Source: Ruminococcus sp. UBA4385 (GTDB lineage Bacteria > Bacillota_A > Clostridia > Oscillospirales > Ruminococcaceae). From it: 8,204 nt of DNA. The notes under the pieces are model-generated. The model had not been told where the DNA came from. It searched no databases and was given only the letters and a program-made list of their open reading frames with translations. Shown in pieces: positions 1 through 6,384 of the stretch. The position numbers were made by a program, and so were the translations under genes. Position 1 is the first letter of the stretch. Each line of letters begins with the position of its first letter. The stretch spans positions 1-8,204 of the forward strand of contig DGRP01000011.1 of NCBI GenBank assembly GCA_002391065.1, written 5' to 3'.

Positions 1-1
1 C

Positions 2-481
2 TTCCCCGCAGTTGAAAAGGGCTTGCAGGAGAGCATCAGACACGGTATACTCGCAGGCTTCCCTGTAGTAGGTCTGAAGGCTATACTGGTAGACGGCTCT
101 TATCACCCTGTTGACTCCTCTGAAATGGCATTCAAGATGGCAGCATCTATCGCTTATAAAGAGGGTATGAAGCAGGCTGATCCGATACTGCTTGAACCTA
201 TCGGTGCGCTGAACGTGCTCGTTCCCGATGAGAACACGGGAGATATGATGGGCGAGCTCAACAAGAGACGCGGAAGAGTGCTCGGTATGAATCCTGCTGA
301 AAAGAAGGGTATGACCGAGATCGTTGCAGAGGTCCCGATGGCTGAGATGTCAGACTTTACGCTGCTGCTCAGACAGGTAACTCAGGGACAGGGCACATTC
401 ACCTTTGAGAAGGCAAGGTATGAGCCGCTGCCTGCAAACCTCGTTGCAGACGTTATTGCAAAGAACGCAGTTACAGACTAA
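2..481 (+). CDS. Elongation factor G-family GTPase, C-terminal part (5'-truncated by window edge); probable EF-G-like paralogue
   Basis: The reading frame is open from base 2, so this is the C-terminal 159 residues of a protein that begins upstream; the in-frame TTG at 23 is not a real start. The first third has the EF-G domain IV signature (AVEKGLQESI, LAGFPVV, VDGSYHPVDSSEMAFKMAAS). The rest is domain V (LLEPIGALNVLVPDE, then GELNKRRGRVLGM and VPMAEM). EF-G is the ribosomal translocase, and domains IV and V reach into the decoding site and contact the GTPase centre. Canonical EF-G usually reads close to LRSMTQGRG near its end. Here it reads LLLRQVTQGQG after AEMSDFT, and the tail ends in FTFEKARYEPLP. 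That drift, together with the PVDSSEMAFKMAAS form, fits the EF-G-like second copy common in clostridia better than the main fusA, whose usual rpsL-rpsG-tuf context is also not seen downstream. The family call is firm; the paralogue call is an inference, because the GTPase domain lies outside the window. Confidence 0.88.
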   Translation, partial: FPAVEKGLQESIRHGILAGFPVVGLKAILVDGSYHPVDSSEMAFKMAASIAYKEGMKQADPILLEPIGALNVLVPDENTGDMMGELNKRRGRVLGMNPAEKKGMTEIVAEVPMAEMSDFTLLLRQVTQGQGTFTFEKARYEPLPANLVADVIAKNAVTD

Positions 482-490
482 TATAAATCA

Positions 491-522
491 AAGCCCCGAA
501 GATACAGACTTCGGGGCTTTTT
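491..522 (+). terminator. Rho-independent terminator of the EF-G-like gene, possibly bidirectional
   Basis: A perfect 10-bp stem (AAGCCCCGAA at 491-500 with TTCGGGGCTT at 510-519) encloses a 9-nt loop and runs into five Ts at 518-522. It starts 9 nt after the EF-G-like stop. The convergent dpaB gene stops at 527, so the same hairpin lies just beyond dpaB and may also end that transcript, although the T-run on the minus strand (GCTTTGATTT) is weaker. Confidence 0.9.
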
Positions 523-526
523 GTGC

Positions 527-1105
527 CTATAGAAGTATCGGTCGGAGCTGCTCTCCTCTGAGGGCGGCTTCGATAGTGTCTGTCAGCTTTGTCATATCGG
601 CGATCGCAGACCTGGGCTTTGCCTCGGGAGCGTCCTGTCCGTAGGGTACAAAATAGTAGCTGCGCATGGACTGGAGCTGTCCTATGCTTTTTGCACACGC
701 ACCGAGAGCGTCGTTGGTTGATATGGCAATGACTACAGGGCGCTCGTTTCGGATATGGCTTTTGACTGCCATTGCAGCAGGCGTATCAACTATGCCGTTT
801 GCAAGCTTCGCCGCCGTGTTCGAGGTGCAGGGCACTACGGCCATAACGTCACAGAGTTTTTTAGGGCCGATGGGCTCAGCGTCAACTATCGTTCTGATGA
901 CAGGACTGCCCGCTATCTCTTGAAGACGGCGGACGTTATCCTCAGCCTTGCCGAAACGGGTTGACAATGCCGCCGCATTGAAAGACATTATCGGCACAAG
1001 CTCTGCGCCCTGCGCTTTCAGAGCCTGCGCCGCTGCAAACGCTTTTTCAAAGGTGCAAAACGACCCTGTCATACAGAAGCCGACCTTTACGCCTTTAAGT
1101 GACAT
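527..1105 (-). CDS. dpaB: Dipicolinate synthase subunit B (SpoVFB)
   Basis: This 192-residue protein matches the dipicolinate synthase B subunit, a flavoprotein-like fold of about 200 residues that works with DpaA to convert the lysine-pathway intermediate dihydrodipicolinate to dipicolinic acid (DPA), the calcium-binding solute of the spore core. Family landmarks seen are TGSFCTFEK at 13-21, SFNAAALSTRFG at 41-52, AEPIGPKKLCDVM at 77-88, CTSNTAAKLANGIVDTP at 93-109, RPVVIAISTNDALG at 122-135 and FVPYGQD at 152-158. The start is the ATG at 1105, with AAAGGAGA (1113-1120) about 7 nt upstream. It overlaps the 3' end of dpaA by 11 nt in another frame, which suggests translational coupling and balanced subunit production. 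In Bacillus the pair is made in the mother cell late in sporulation. Its presence implies that the organism forms, or recently formed, endospores. Confidence 0.95.
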   Translation of the reverse strand: MSLKGVKVGFCMTGSFCTFEKAFAAAQALKAQGAELVPIMSFNAAALSTRFGKAEDNVRRLQEIAGSPVIRTIVDAEPIGPKKLCDVMAVVPCTSNTAAKLANGIVDTPAAMAVKSHIRNERPVVIAISTNDALGACAKSIGQLQSMRSYYFVPYGQDAPEAKPRSAIADMTKLTDTIEAALRGEQLRPILL

Positions 1106-1964
1106 TCGTTTTTCTCCTTTCGTTCAGGATATCCTCTGCTGTCTCGGCAATTATCCTGCCTGCTGTTACAGGTGCGCACTTCCCGGGCAGCCCGAGGGCA
1201 AGCACGGCTCTCAGGTGAAGCTCCTTTGCTTTGCCGAAGTCAACTCCTCCGGGCTTTGAGGCTAGGTCAATTATCAGGACTTTTTTATTGCAGCTTTTAA
1301 GAAGCTTTTCTGTCAGTATCAGGGCAGGAACTGTGTTTATTATAGTATCATAATAGCCGATGTGCTCGCTCAGACTGTCAAGTGCAAAGGCATTATGCCC
1401 GAGAAGCTGAAACTCAGTCAGGGCTGAGGGCTTTCTTGCGGTGATGTCGGTAACTGCGCCTACAGCCTTGAAAAGGCAAGCGCAGGCTTTTGCGACCCTG
1501 CCTGAGCCGATTATCAGTACTCTTTGGTCTCTGACAGTCATGGGCTGCTCTCTGAGGGCTATTTCGAGAGCTCCCTCTGCGGTCGGGACTGTGTTTTTCA
1601 GAACGAGCTCCTCTCGCCCGAGATAGTTTATGACCTCAAAGCCGAGAGCTGTGAAGTAATCTGTCATGGCTTCATTGGGGTTTCCGCCGAGGATAAGTGC
1701 ATCAGGCTTCAGGTGCAGAAGAATATCCTTACAGTGTATGGTTTTATTACGCAGTTCACAGACGGTAAGGTCGGCTGTTCTGATGATGCCGAGAATAAGC
1801 ATATCAGCCTTTTTCGGCATTTCATCAAGGCTTGTGAGGACAGCGGTATTTTCACCGTCATCGGTGACTGCGTAAGTATAAACATCATTTGTTTCGGCAA
1901 GAGCCTTTGCCGTATATGTCATTCTGGCGTCGCCTCCGACGCAGAGGATAGGTGCTTTGTTCAT
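1095..1964 (-). CDS. dpaA: Dipicolinate synthase subunit A (SpoVFA)
   Basis: This 289-residue protein is close to the roughly 297 residues of Bacillus SpoVFA. It is the dehydrogenase-like subunit that, with DpaB, makes dipicolinic acid. The N-terminal domain opens with the family motif GGDARMTYTAKALAE (10-24). A Rossmann nucleotide-binding loop follows at 149-160 (VLIIGSGRVAKA, with GSGRVA at 153-158). Two family signatures close it: DLASKPGGVDF at 233-243 and LGLPGKCAPVTAGRII at 257-272. The ATG at 1964 has a strong AAAGGAGG (1973-1980) 8 nt upstream. The gene is first in a two-gene unit with dpaB. No asd or dapA homologue adjoins it within the window. Only a single -10-like CATATACT (1987-1994) is seen upstream, without a convincing -35, which would suit a sporulation sigma factor but does not prove one. 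Confidence 0.95.
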   Translation of the reverse strand: MNKAPILCVGGDARMTYTAKALAETNDVYTYAVTDDGENTAVLTSLDEMPKKADMLILGIIRTADLTVCELRNKTIHCKDILLHLKPDALILGGNPNEAMTDYFTALGFEVINYLGREELVLKNTVPTAEGALEIALREQPMTVRDQRVLIIGSGRVAKACACLFKAVGAVTDITARKPSALTEFQLLGHNAFALDSLSEHIGYYDTIINTVPALILTEKLLKSCNKKVLIIDLASKPGGVDFGKAKELHLRAVLALGLPGKCAPVTAGRIIAETAEDILNERRKTNVT

Positions 1965-1972
1965 ATTAAAGA

Positions 1973-1994
1973 CCTCCTTTTATTAAAGTATATG
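1973..1994 (-). promoter_or_regulatory. dpaA ribosome binding site and candidate sporulation-type -10 element
   Basis: On the minus strand, CATATACT (1987-1994) lies just ahead of AAAGGAGG (1973-1980). CATATACT differs by one base from the sigma-E -10 consensus CATACANT, and is near the sigma-K form CATANNNTA. It can also be read as sigma-A TATACT, but the hexamer 17 nt upstream (TAGCAC) is not a -35. I found no well-spaced -35 for any of these factors. The ribosome binding site is secure; the promoter is tentative and would give a very short leader. Confidence 0.4.
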
Positions 1995-1997
1995 CGA

Positions 1998-2015
1998 TAG
2001 CACTTCTGAGTGCTA
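1998..2015. repeat. Perfect inverted repeat upstream of dpaA (CIRCE-like half-sites, wrong spacing)
   Basis: TAGCACT (1998-2004) and AGTGCTA (2009-2015) form a perfect 7-bp inverted repeat around TCTG. It lies 34 nt upstream of the dpaA start codon and just upstream of the candidate -10. The half-sites match the CIRCE (HrcA operator) arms TTAGCACTC and GAGTGCTAA, but CIRCE separates its arms by 9 nt, so this is not a standard HrcA site. It may be an operator for another dimeric regulator or a small hairpin. Confidence 0.6.
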
Positions 2016-2021
2016 CAATAT

Positions 2022-2049
2022 AACAGGGAACAGGGAACAGGTAATAGGT
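2022..2049. repeat. Degenerate tandem heptamer repeat, four units
   Basis: Four head-to-tail 7-bp units are seen: AACAGGG, AACAGGG, AACAGGT and AATAGGT. A partial unit (AAGGT) follows. The array lies between the dpaA upstream region and the glgA terminator and is not coding. Decay along the array, with the first two units identical, is typical of slippage-generated simple repeats. Confidence 0.8.
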
Positions 2050-2053
2050 AAGG

Positions 2054-2070
2054 TATCGGCTTTGCCGATG
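2054..2070. repeat. Small intergenic hairpin next to the heptamer array
   Basis: ATCGGC (2055-2060) and GCCGAT (2064-2069) form a 6-bp perfect stem with a TTT loop, and a T-G wobble can extend it by one pair. No T-run follows on either strand, so it is not a terminator. It sits 5 nt after the last full heptamer unit, so the two may belong to one small repetitive element. Confidence 0.6.
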
Positions 2071-2080
2071 GTATTAATGT

Positions 2081-2114
2081 AAAAAAGCTCCGTTCGTTTT
2101 GAACGGAGCTTTTT
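2081..2114 (-). terminator. Rho-independent terminator of the glgA operon (symmetrical)
   Basis: GCTCCGTTC (2087-2095) pairs with GAACGGAGC (2101-2109) around a GTTTT loop. Six As precede the stem and five Ts follow it, so it has a T-run in either direction. It begins about 10 nt past the glgA stop codon (2125-2127) on the minus strand, where the T-run is 2086-2081. It therefore ends the hydrolase-comM-glgA transcript and insulates dpaAB. Confidence 0.92.
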
Positions 2115-2124
2115 GCCTGAATAT

Positions 2125-3573
2125 TTAGCCGCCGATGAGCCAGTCATACATTTCCTGATACTTGTTTGCAGAGGTCTGCCACGAGAAGTCCTGAGCCATG
2201 CCCGACTTGATAATGCCGTTCCACTCGTCATGCCTGTCAGTGAAGATGTACTTTGCAAACATAACAGTGTTATACATCTCGTGAGCATTATAGTTAGCAA
2301 AGCTGAATCCTGTGCCTGTGTGCTCAAACTGGTTATAGGGCTGAACAGTGTCCTTCAGGCCGCCTGTCTCACGAACGATAGGTACGGTGCCGTATCTGAG
2401 CGACATCAGCTGCGACAGTCCGCAGGGCTCAAACAGGGAGGGCATAAGGAAGGCATCGCAGGAAGCGTATATCTTGTGCGAGAGCTCCTCACTGTAGAAG
2501 ATGTTTGCGGCGACAAGGTGCGGATACTTTCCTGCAAAGTAGCGGAACATATCCTCGTATCTGGGCTCGCCTGTGCCGAGAACTACGAACTGTATATCCT
2601 GCTGGCACATTCTCTCCATCATGTAAGCGATAAGGTCAAAGCCCTTCTGGTCTGTCAGACGGCTGACAATGCCCACCATGAACTTGCCGTCGTCCTGTGC
2701 AAGGTTGAACTCAGCCTGCATAGCACGCTTGTTGTGAATTTTCTTTTCAAGCACGTTGTCAATATTGTACTTCACAGCTATCATGTTGTCGGTATCAGGG
2801 TTATAATCATCATAGTCGATACCGTTGACGATACCTCTGAGGTCATTTTTTCTTGCCCTCATAAGGCCGTGAAGACCCTCGCCGTAAAATTCGGTTTTGA
2901 TTTCCTCGGCATAGGTTGAGCTTACAGTTGTGATAGCGTCGGCATAAACAAGGCCGCCCTTGAGCATATTGCCGTCGATAGTGCCTGTTTTCAGCTTATC
3001 GGGAGTGAAGTAGTAATCCGAAAGTCCTGCGATAAATCTGAACATATCATAGTTGTCATTTCCCTGGAACTTGAGGTTATGTATAGTCATTACCGACTTG
3101 ATACCACGGAAGAACTCGCCGCCTGCGAAGCTGTCATGGAGATACACAGGGATAAGACCTGCCTGCCAGTCGTGGCAGTGGATAATGTCGGGGCGGAAGT
3201 CAAGCACAGGAAGTGCGGAGAGCACAGCCTTATCAAAGTACATGAACTTCTCAACGTCCCAGTGGTGCTCTGTGTAGGGCTTGTCTCCCGAGAAGTAGTG
3301 CTCGTTGTCAACGAAATAGAAGGTAACACCCTCGTGAACTATCTGCAGAATACCTACATACTCCTGTCTGCCCGACCAGTCCATATAGAAGTGGGTAACA
3401 TACTCCATTTTGTCCTTCCACTCCTGATTCATGCAGGCATATTTCGGCAGGATAACTCTTACATCAAAAAACTCCTTGTTGAATCTCTTGGGCAGAGAGC
3501 CGACAACGTCAGCCAGTCCGCCTGTTTTGATAAACGGTACACATTCAGATGATGCAAATAAAATTCTTTTCAT
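2125..3573 (-). CDS. glgA: Glycogen synthase (ADP-glucose), GT5 family
   Basis: This 482-residue cytoplasmic enzyme transfers glucose from ADP-glucose to the non-reducing end of alpha-1,4-glucan, building glycogen. It has the normal full length for bacterial GlgA (about 477). The N-terminal GT5 domain carries KTGGLADVVGSLPK at 16-29, whose lysine contacts ADP-glucose, HDWQAGL at 134-140, and the conserved histidine at 165 in TIHNLKFQG. The C-terminal domain has GIVSRLTDQKGFDL (301-314; R305 and K310 match the phosphate-binding pair), VVLGTGEP at 330-337, and PSLFEPCGLSQLMSLRYG at 378-395, with E382 equivalent to the E. coli catalytic-site E377. It ends with PIVRETGGLKDTV. The ATG at 3573 has AAAGGAA (3583-3589 region) about 9 nt upstream. 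It is last in the operon after comM (37-nt gap). No glgB, glgC or glgD lies beside it in the window, so the rest of the glycogen pathway is elsewhere. Confidence 0.97.
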   Translation of the reverse strand: MKRILFASSECVPFIKTGGLADVVGSLPKRFNKEFFDVRVILPKYACMNQEWKDKMEYVTHFYMDWSGRQEYVGILQIVHEGVTFYFVDNEHYFSGDKPYTEHHWDVEKFMYFDKAVLSALPVLDFRPDIIHCHDWQAGLIPVYLHDSFAGGEFFRGIKSVMTIHNLKFQGNDNYDMFRFIAGLSDYYFTPDKLKTGTIDGNMLKGGLVYADAITTVSSTYAEEIKTEFYGEGLHGLMRARKNDLRGIVNGIDYDDYNPDTDNMIAVKYNIDNVLEKKIHNKRAMQAEFNLAQDDGKFMVGIVSRLTDQKGFDLIAYMMERMCQQDIQFVVLGTGEPRYEDMFRYFAGKYPHLVAANIFYSEELSHKIYASCDAFLMPSLFEPCGLSQLMSLRYGTVPIVRETGGLKDTVQPYNQFEHTGTGFSFANYNAHEMYNTVMFAKYIFTDRHDEWNGIIKSGMAQDFSWQTSANKYQEMYDWLIGG

Positions 3574-3583
3574 GGTATTTATT

Positions 3584-3611
3584 CCTTTCGGTTTAATATA
3601 GGCTTTCGCCT
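3584..3611 (-). promoter_or_regulatory. comM-glgA intercistronic spacer with two GAAA-loop mini-hairpins
   Basis: On the minus strand, AGGCGAAAGCCT (3600-3611) begins within the comM stop codon and can fold as a 4-bp stem with a GAAA tetraloop. Next, CCGAAAGG (3584-3591) could form a 2-bp stem with the same loop, and it contains part of the glgA Shine-Dalgarno sequence AAAGGAA. No promoter or terminator is seen in the spacer, so glgA is probably read through from comM. Both hairpins are small and may be chance. Confidence 0.35.
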
Positions 3612-5137
3612 TATGCCCAGTATTTGCGGTCGAGACTGCGGTACTGAACGGCTAAAGCTATATGCTTTTTGCCGATCTTTTCCGACTTGTCCATGTCAGC
3701 GGCAGTTCTTGCGACCTTTAGTATCTTATCATAAGCTCTTGCCGATAGCCCGAGCTTTTCAAACACATTTGCAAGCAGAGAGGAAGCCTCATCGGTGAGA
3801 GGACAGCACTCATGCAGAATATCAGAGGTCATTCTTGCGTTGCAGCTGATACCCGTACCCTTGAAGCGCTCATTCTGTATATCTCTTGCCTGCTGAACAC
3901 GCTCACGGATAGCCTCTGAGGGCTCCTCCTTGGCGGCAGAGGAAAGGTCAGAATACTCAACGGGTGCGACCTCCAGGTGAATGTCAAACCTGTCAAGAAG
4001 AGGTCCCGATATTTTTGACAGGTACGAAGCTACCTGCTTCTGCGAGCAGATGCACTTTCGTGTCGGGTGACCGTAATATCCGCAGGGACAGGGGTTCATC
4101 GCACCTATCAGCATAAAGGAGCTGGGATAGGTGATGCTTCCCGACACACGGGAGATCGTTACCTTCTGGTCTTCAAGCGGCTGACGAAGTATTTCAAGAG
4201 CAGGCCTTGAAAACTCGGCAAGCTCATCTAAAAAGAGAAGTCCGTTGTGTGCAAGTGAGATCTCTCCGGGCTTTGGTATCGAGCCGCCGCCTGCCAGTCC
4301 TGCCGCAGAGACAGTATGGTGCGGCGAACGGAAAGGCCTTACAGTAACCAGTGGGTGCTCCTTATCGAGCAGTCCTGCAACCGAATGTATGTTAGTAGTT
4401 TCTATAGACTCCTCAAAGGTCATAGCAGGCAGTATAGACGGCATACGCTTTGAAAGCATTGACTTTCCCGAGCCCGGCGAGCCTATCATCAGTGCGTTGT
4501 GACCGCCTGCGGCAGCAACCTCAAGTGCTTTCTTTGCGGCCGCCTGCCCCTTTACATCGGCAAAATCAAGGCTGCCGAAAAAGCTTTCGACGGGCGGTTT
4601 GTAGGTAGGCTCAGGCTCTATAGGAGCTCTCCGGGAGAAGTGCATTACAAGCTCTTCAAGCGAGCCCACGCCGTAAACCTTTATACCCTCAACTACCGAG
4701 GCTTCAAGCACGTTGTCCTTCGGGACATATATTTCGGAGATCCCGCTTCTCTGTGCCATAAGGGTCATCGGAAGAACTCCGTGAATTGCTCTTATCTCAC
4801 CGCCGAGGGAGACCTCTCCTATCATAGCGGAGGTTTCAAGCTGTTCGTCAGAAACAAGACCCGATACCCTGAGCAGTGCTGCGGCTATAGCAAGGTCAAA
4901 CCCTGAGCCTGACTTTCTTATGTCGGCAGGTGCGAGGTTTATCATCACCTTGCTTGAAGGAAAGCCTATTCCGCTTGAACGCAGAGCGCTTTTTATACGC
5001 TCACGGCTCTCTCTGACAGAAACATCTGCAAGACCGACTATGTCAAATGCAGGGAGCCCCTTTGAGGCTTCGACCTCAACTGTAACGGAGAATGAATTAA
5101 GTCCCAGAAGACCGAGACTGTTGATCTTAGCAAACAT
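3611..5137 (-). CDS. comM: ComM/YifB-family AAA+ ATPase (Mg-chelatase-like)
   Basis: This 508-residue protein has the full length of the YifB/ComM family. The N-terminal ChlI-like domain (about 1-170) starts MFAKINSLGLLGLNSFSVTV and contains LPAFDIVGLADVSVRESRER (28-47) and NLAPADIRKSGSGFDLAIA (67-85). The AAA+ core begins near 190 with FADVKGQAAAKKALEVAAAG. Walker A is GSPGSGKS at 219-226, Walker B is LLFLDE at 300-305, and GAMNPCPCG (345-353) plus a CIC cluster supply four cysteines (350, 352, 362, 364) that may bind metal. DRFD at 382-385 is the arginine-finger region, and LSARAYDKILKVARTAADM (464-482) is the C-terminal lid. In Gram-negative transformers ComM is a hexameric helicase that extends branch migration of incoming DNA; its role in clostridia is not settled. 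Its ATG overlaps the hydrolase TGA by one base (TGATG), with GGAG about 11 nt upstream, so it is probably translationally coupled. Confidence 0.95.
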   Translation of the reverse strand: MFAKINSLGLLGLNSFSVTVEVEASKGLPAFDIVGLADVSVRESRERIKSALRSSGIGFPSSKVMINLAPADIRKSGSGFDLAIAAALLRVSGLVSDEQLETSAMIGEVSLGGEIRAIHGVLPMTLMAQRSGISEIYVPKDNVLEASVVEGIKVYGVGSLEELVMHFSRRAPIEPEPTYKPPVESFFGSLDFADVKGQAAAKKALEVAAAGGHNALMIGSPGSGKSMLSKRMPSILPAMTFEESIETTNIHSVAGLLDKEHPLVTVRPFRSPHHTVSAAGLAGGGSIPKPGEISLAHNGLLFLDELAEFSRPALEILRQPLEDQKVTISRVSGSITYPSSFMLIGAMNPCPCGYYGHPTRKCICSQKQVASYLSKISGPLLDRFDIHLEVAPVEYSDLSSAAKEEPSEAIRERVQQARDIQNERFKGTGISCNARMTSDILHECCPLTDEASSLLANVFEKLGLSARAYDKILKVARTAADMDKSEKIGKKHIALAVQYRSLDRKYWA

Positions 5138-6084
5138 CAGCCGTCTGTCTCCTTCTCGCCCATAATGTCAAGCAGGAAATCGCTGATATCCTTGTAGACC
5201 TCATCTTTGTTAAGCTCATTTATAAGCTCGTGTCTTGCACCGTCATAGAGCTTCATCTCGACATTACAGTCCTGCTCTTCCATTTGCTCATAGACCTTCT
5301 TTACACCCTCGCCCCAGCTGCCGACAGGGTCGGCAGTGCCTGCAATGAGGAAGGTCGGAAGAGTCTTGGGATAATTCTCAAACCACTTTTCATTATTTAC
5401 ATAGTAAAGCACCTTTGAGAGATTCTCATAGCCGTTTATTGTAAACATAAATGTGCAGAGAGGATCATTCTCATATTTTTTAACTATCTTCTCATCTCTG
5501 GAGACCCAGTCACGGGGAGAGTTCGGGTTTTCTATCCTGCTGTTGTACTGACCGAAGGCTAGCATGGTGAGCGTTTTGCTCCTGTGGCGTTCGCCCTTGA
5601 TTTTCTTCATTGAGGCTGATGCCGTCAGCAGAGCAGGCGTGCCGGCAACTCCCGAGCCTGTACCGCAGATAATAATGCCGTCCAGGGTCTTTCTGTGCTT
5701 TACTGCATAAGCTCTGCCCAGGAAGCTTCCCATACTGTGGCAGAACATAAAGTACGGCACATCGGGATATGATTTTTTCATTATGCTTGTGAGCTTGTAC
5801 ATATCGCTGACGCAGTTCTCCCAGCCATTTTCGGGCGAGAAGTAGCCGTAATCATCTTCGCTGTCAACGCTCTGTCCGTGACCGAGGTGGTCATTTCCGC
5901 AGACAAGAAAGCCCAGTCCTGTGAGATACTCAGCAAAATTATCGTATCTTTCAAAATATTCGCACATTCCGTGAACGATCTGAACAATGCCCCTTACCTC
6001 GCCTATCGGGAAGCGAACATAGTAAGCAATATTGTGAACTCCGTCGGCAGAAGGGTAGAAGCTTCTGAAATGTGTGCAGTTCAT
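5137..6084 (-). CDS. Alpha/beta hydrolase, monoacylglycerol lipase/lysophospholipase-like (Hydrolase_4 type)
   Basis: This 315-residue protein has the serine-hydrolase order of the lysophospholipase/monoglyceride-lipase group. The oxyanion region is IVHGMCEYFERY (36-47), followed by NDHLGHGQS (64-72). The nucleophile elbow is CHSMGS (115-120) with Ser117. A lid-like helical stretch follows at about 150-235. The acid is Asp252 in AGTADPVG, and His285 lies in GARHE. In most relatives the elbow is G-H-S-M-G; here Cys115 replaces the first glycine. No signal peptide or membrane segment is visible, so it should be cytoplasmic. It probably hydrolyses an ester of a lipid-like or small substrate; the true substrate cannot be read from sequence. 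The ATG at 6084 has a strong AAGGAGG (6091-6097) 6 nt upstream. It is first in the operon with comM and glgA and has its own promoter. It could be annotated simply as an alpha/beta fold hydrolase. Confidence 0.85.
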   Translation of the reverse strand: MNCTHFRSFYPSADGVHNIAYYVRFPIGEVRGIVQIVHGMCEYFERYDNFAEYLTGLGFLVCGNDHLGHGQSVDSEDDYGYFSPENGWENCVSDMYKLTSIMKKSYPDVPYFMFCHSMGSFLGRAYAVKHRKTLDGIIICGTGSGVAGTPALLTASASMKKIKGERHRSKTLTMLAFGQYNSRIENPNSPRDWVSRDEKIVKKYENDPLCTFMFTINGYENLSKVLYYVNNEKWFENYPKTLPTFLIAGTADPVGSWGEGVKKVYEQMEEQDCNVEMKLYDGARHELINELNKDEVYKDISDFLLDIMGEKETDG

Positions 6085-6124
6085 AGTTATCCTCCTTGAA
6101 ATATATCTTTTTACAGCTATACTG

Positions 6125-6153
6125 ATTATAACATATTATGCTCTGATATTCAA
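6125..6153 (-). promoter_or_regulatory. Sigma-A promoter of the hydrolase-comM-glgA operon
   Basis: On the minus strand, TTGAAT (-35, 6148-6153) is followed after exactly 17 nt by a perfect TATAAT (-10, 6125-6130). The -10 is preceded by TGT, an extended -10 motif. A/T-tracts just upstream (6155-6190) could act as an UP element. Transcription would start near 6118, giving a leader of about 34 nt to the ATG at 6084. Confidence 0.82.
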
Positions 6154-6193
6154 GCTTTTTTGTAAAAAATGACGAGATTTTTTGATATATTTT

Positions 6194-6236
6194 CTTTCCG
6201 GAAATCCAGCTTTGGAAAGGGATTGCTGCAATTTCC
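6194..6236. repeat. Cluster of overlapping palindromes in the divergent intergenic region
   Basis: TTTCCGGAAA (6195-6204) is a perfect 10-bp palindrome. CTTTCC (6194-6199) also pairs with GGAAAG (6214-6219). GGAAAT (6200-6205) plus CAGC (6207-6210) pairs with GCTG (6225-6228) plus ATTTCC (6231-6236). These are mutually exclusive folds or overlapping protein sites. The cluster lies about 40 nt upstream of the hydrolase -35 and about 150 nt upstream of the rpoB -35. The rest of 6154-6384 is AT-rich and shows no supported gene. Confidence 0.5.
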
Positions 6237-6384
6237 AGAATGTTACAATCTTAATATTGGGTTAAATAAAAAGTTACGAAACGCTAACAGAATGGTAATA
6301 GTAGAACTTTCGACTTGAAAACCGGTGATTTTTGGCTAAATCGTAGAAATTTGATTTAAGGGACTTTCAAGTGATGAAAAATCC

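Noticed and set aside
1998..2015. True CIRCE/HrcA operator upstream of dpaA
   Set aside because: The arms match the CIRCE core, but the gap is 4 nt instead of about 9 nt, and dpaA is not a heat-shock gene. It is kept only as an inverted repeat.
2022..2049. CRISPR array
   Set aside because: The units are 7 bp, directly adjacent and without spacers. It is a simple tandem repeat.
2113..2919. 268-codon + strand frame opposite glgA
   Set aside because: It is antisense to well-conserved GlgA motifs, lacks a ribosome site and overlaps the terminator. It is a shadow frame.
6169..6318. Open frame of 49 codons on the + strand (starting MTRFFDIFSF) between the divergent promoters
   Set aside because: There is no Shine-Dalgarno sequence before the ATG, composition is AT-driven (TTT, ATA and TTA codons unlike the neighbours), and it overlaps the palindrome cluster. 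It resembles no family I know.
6313..6372. Inverted repeat ACTTGAAA (6313-6320) / TTTCAAGT (6365-6372) upstream of the rpoB promoter
   Set aside because: The 8-bp arms are 44 nt apart in AT-rich DNA with no further pairing between them, so chance is likely.
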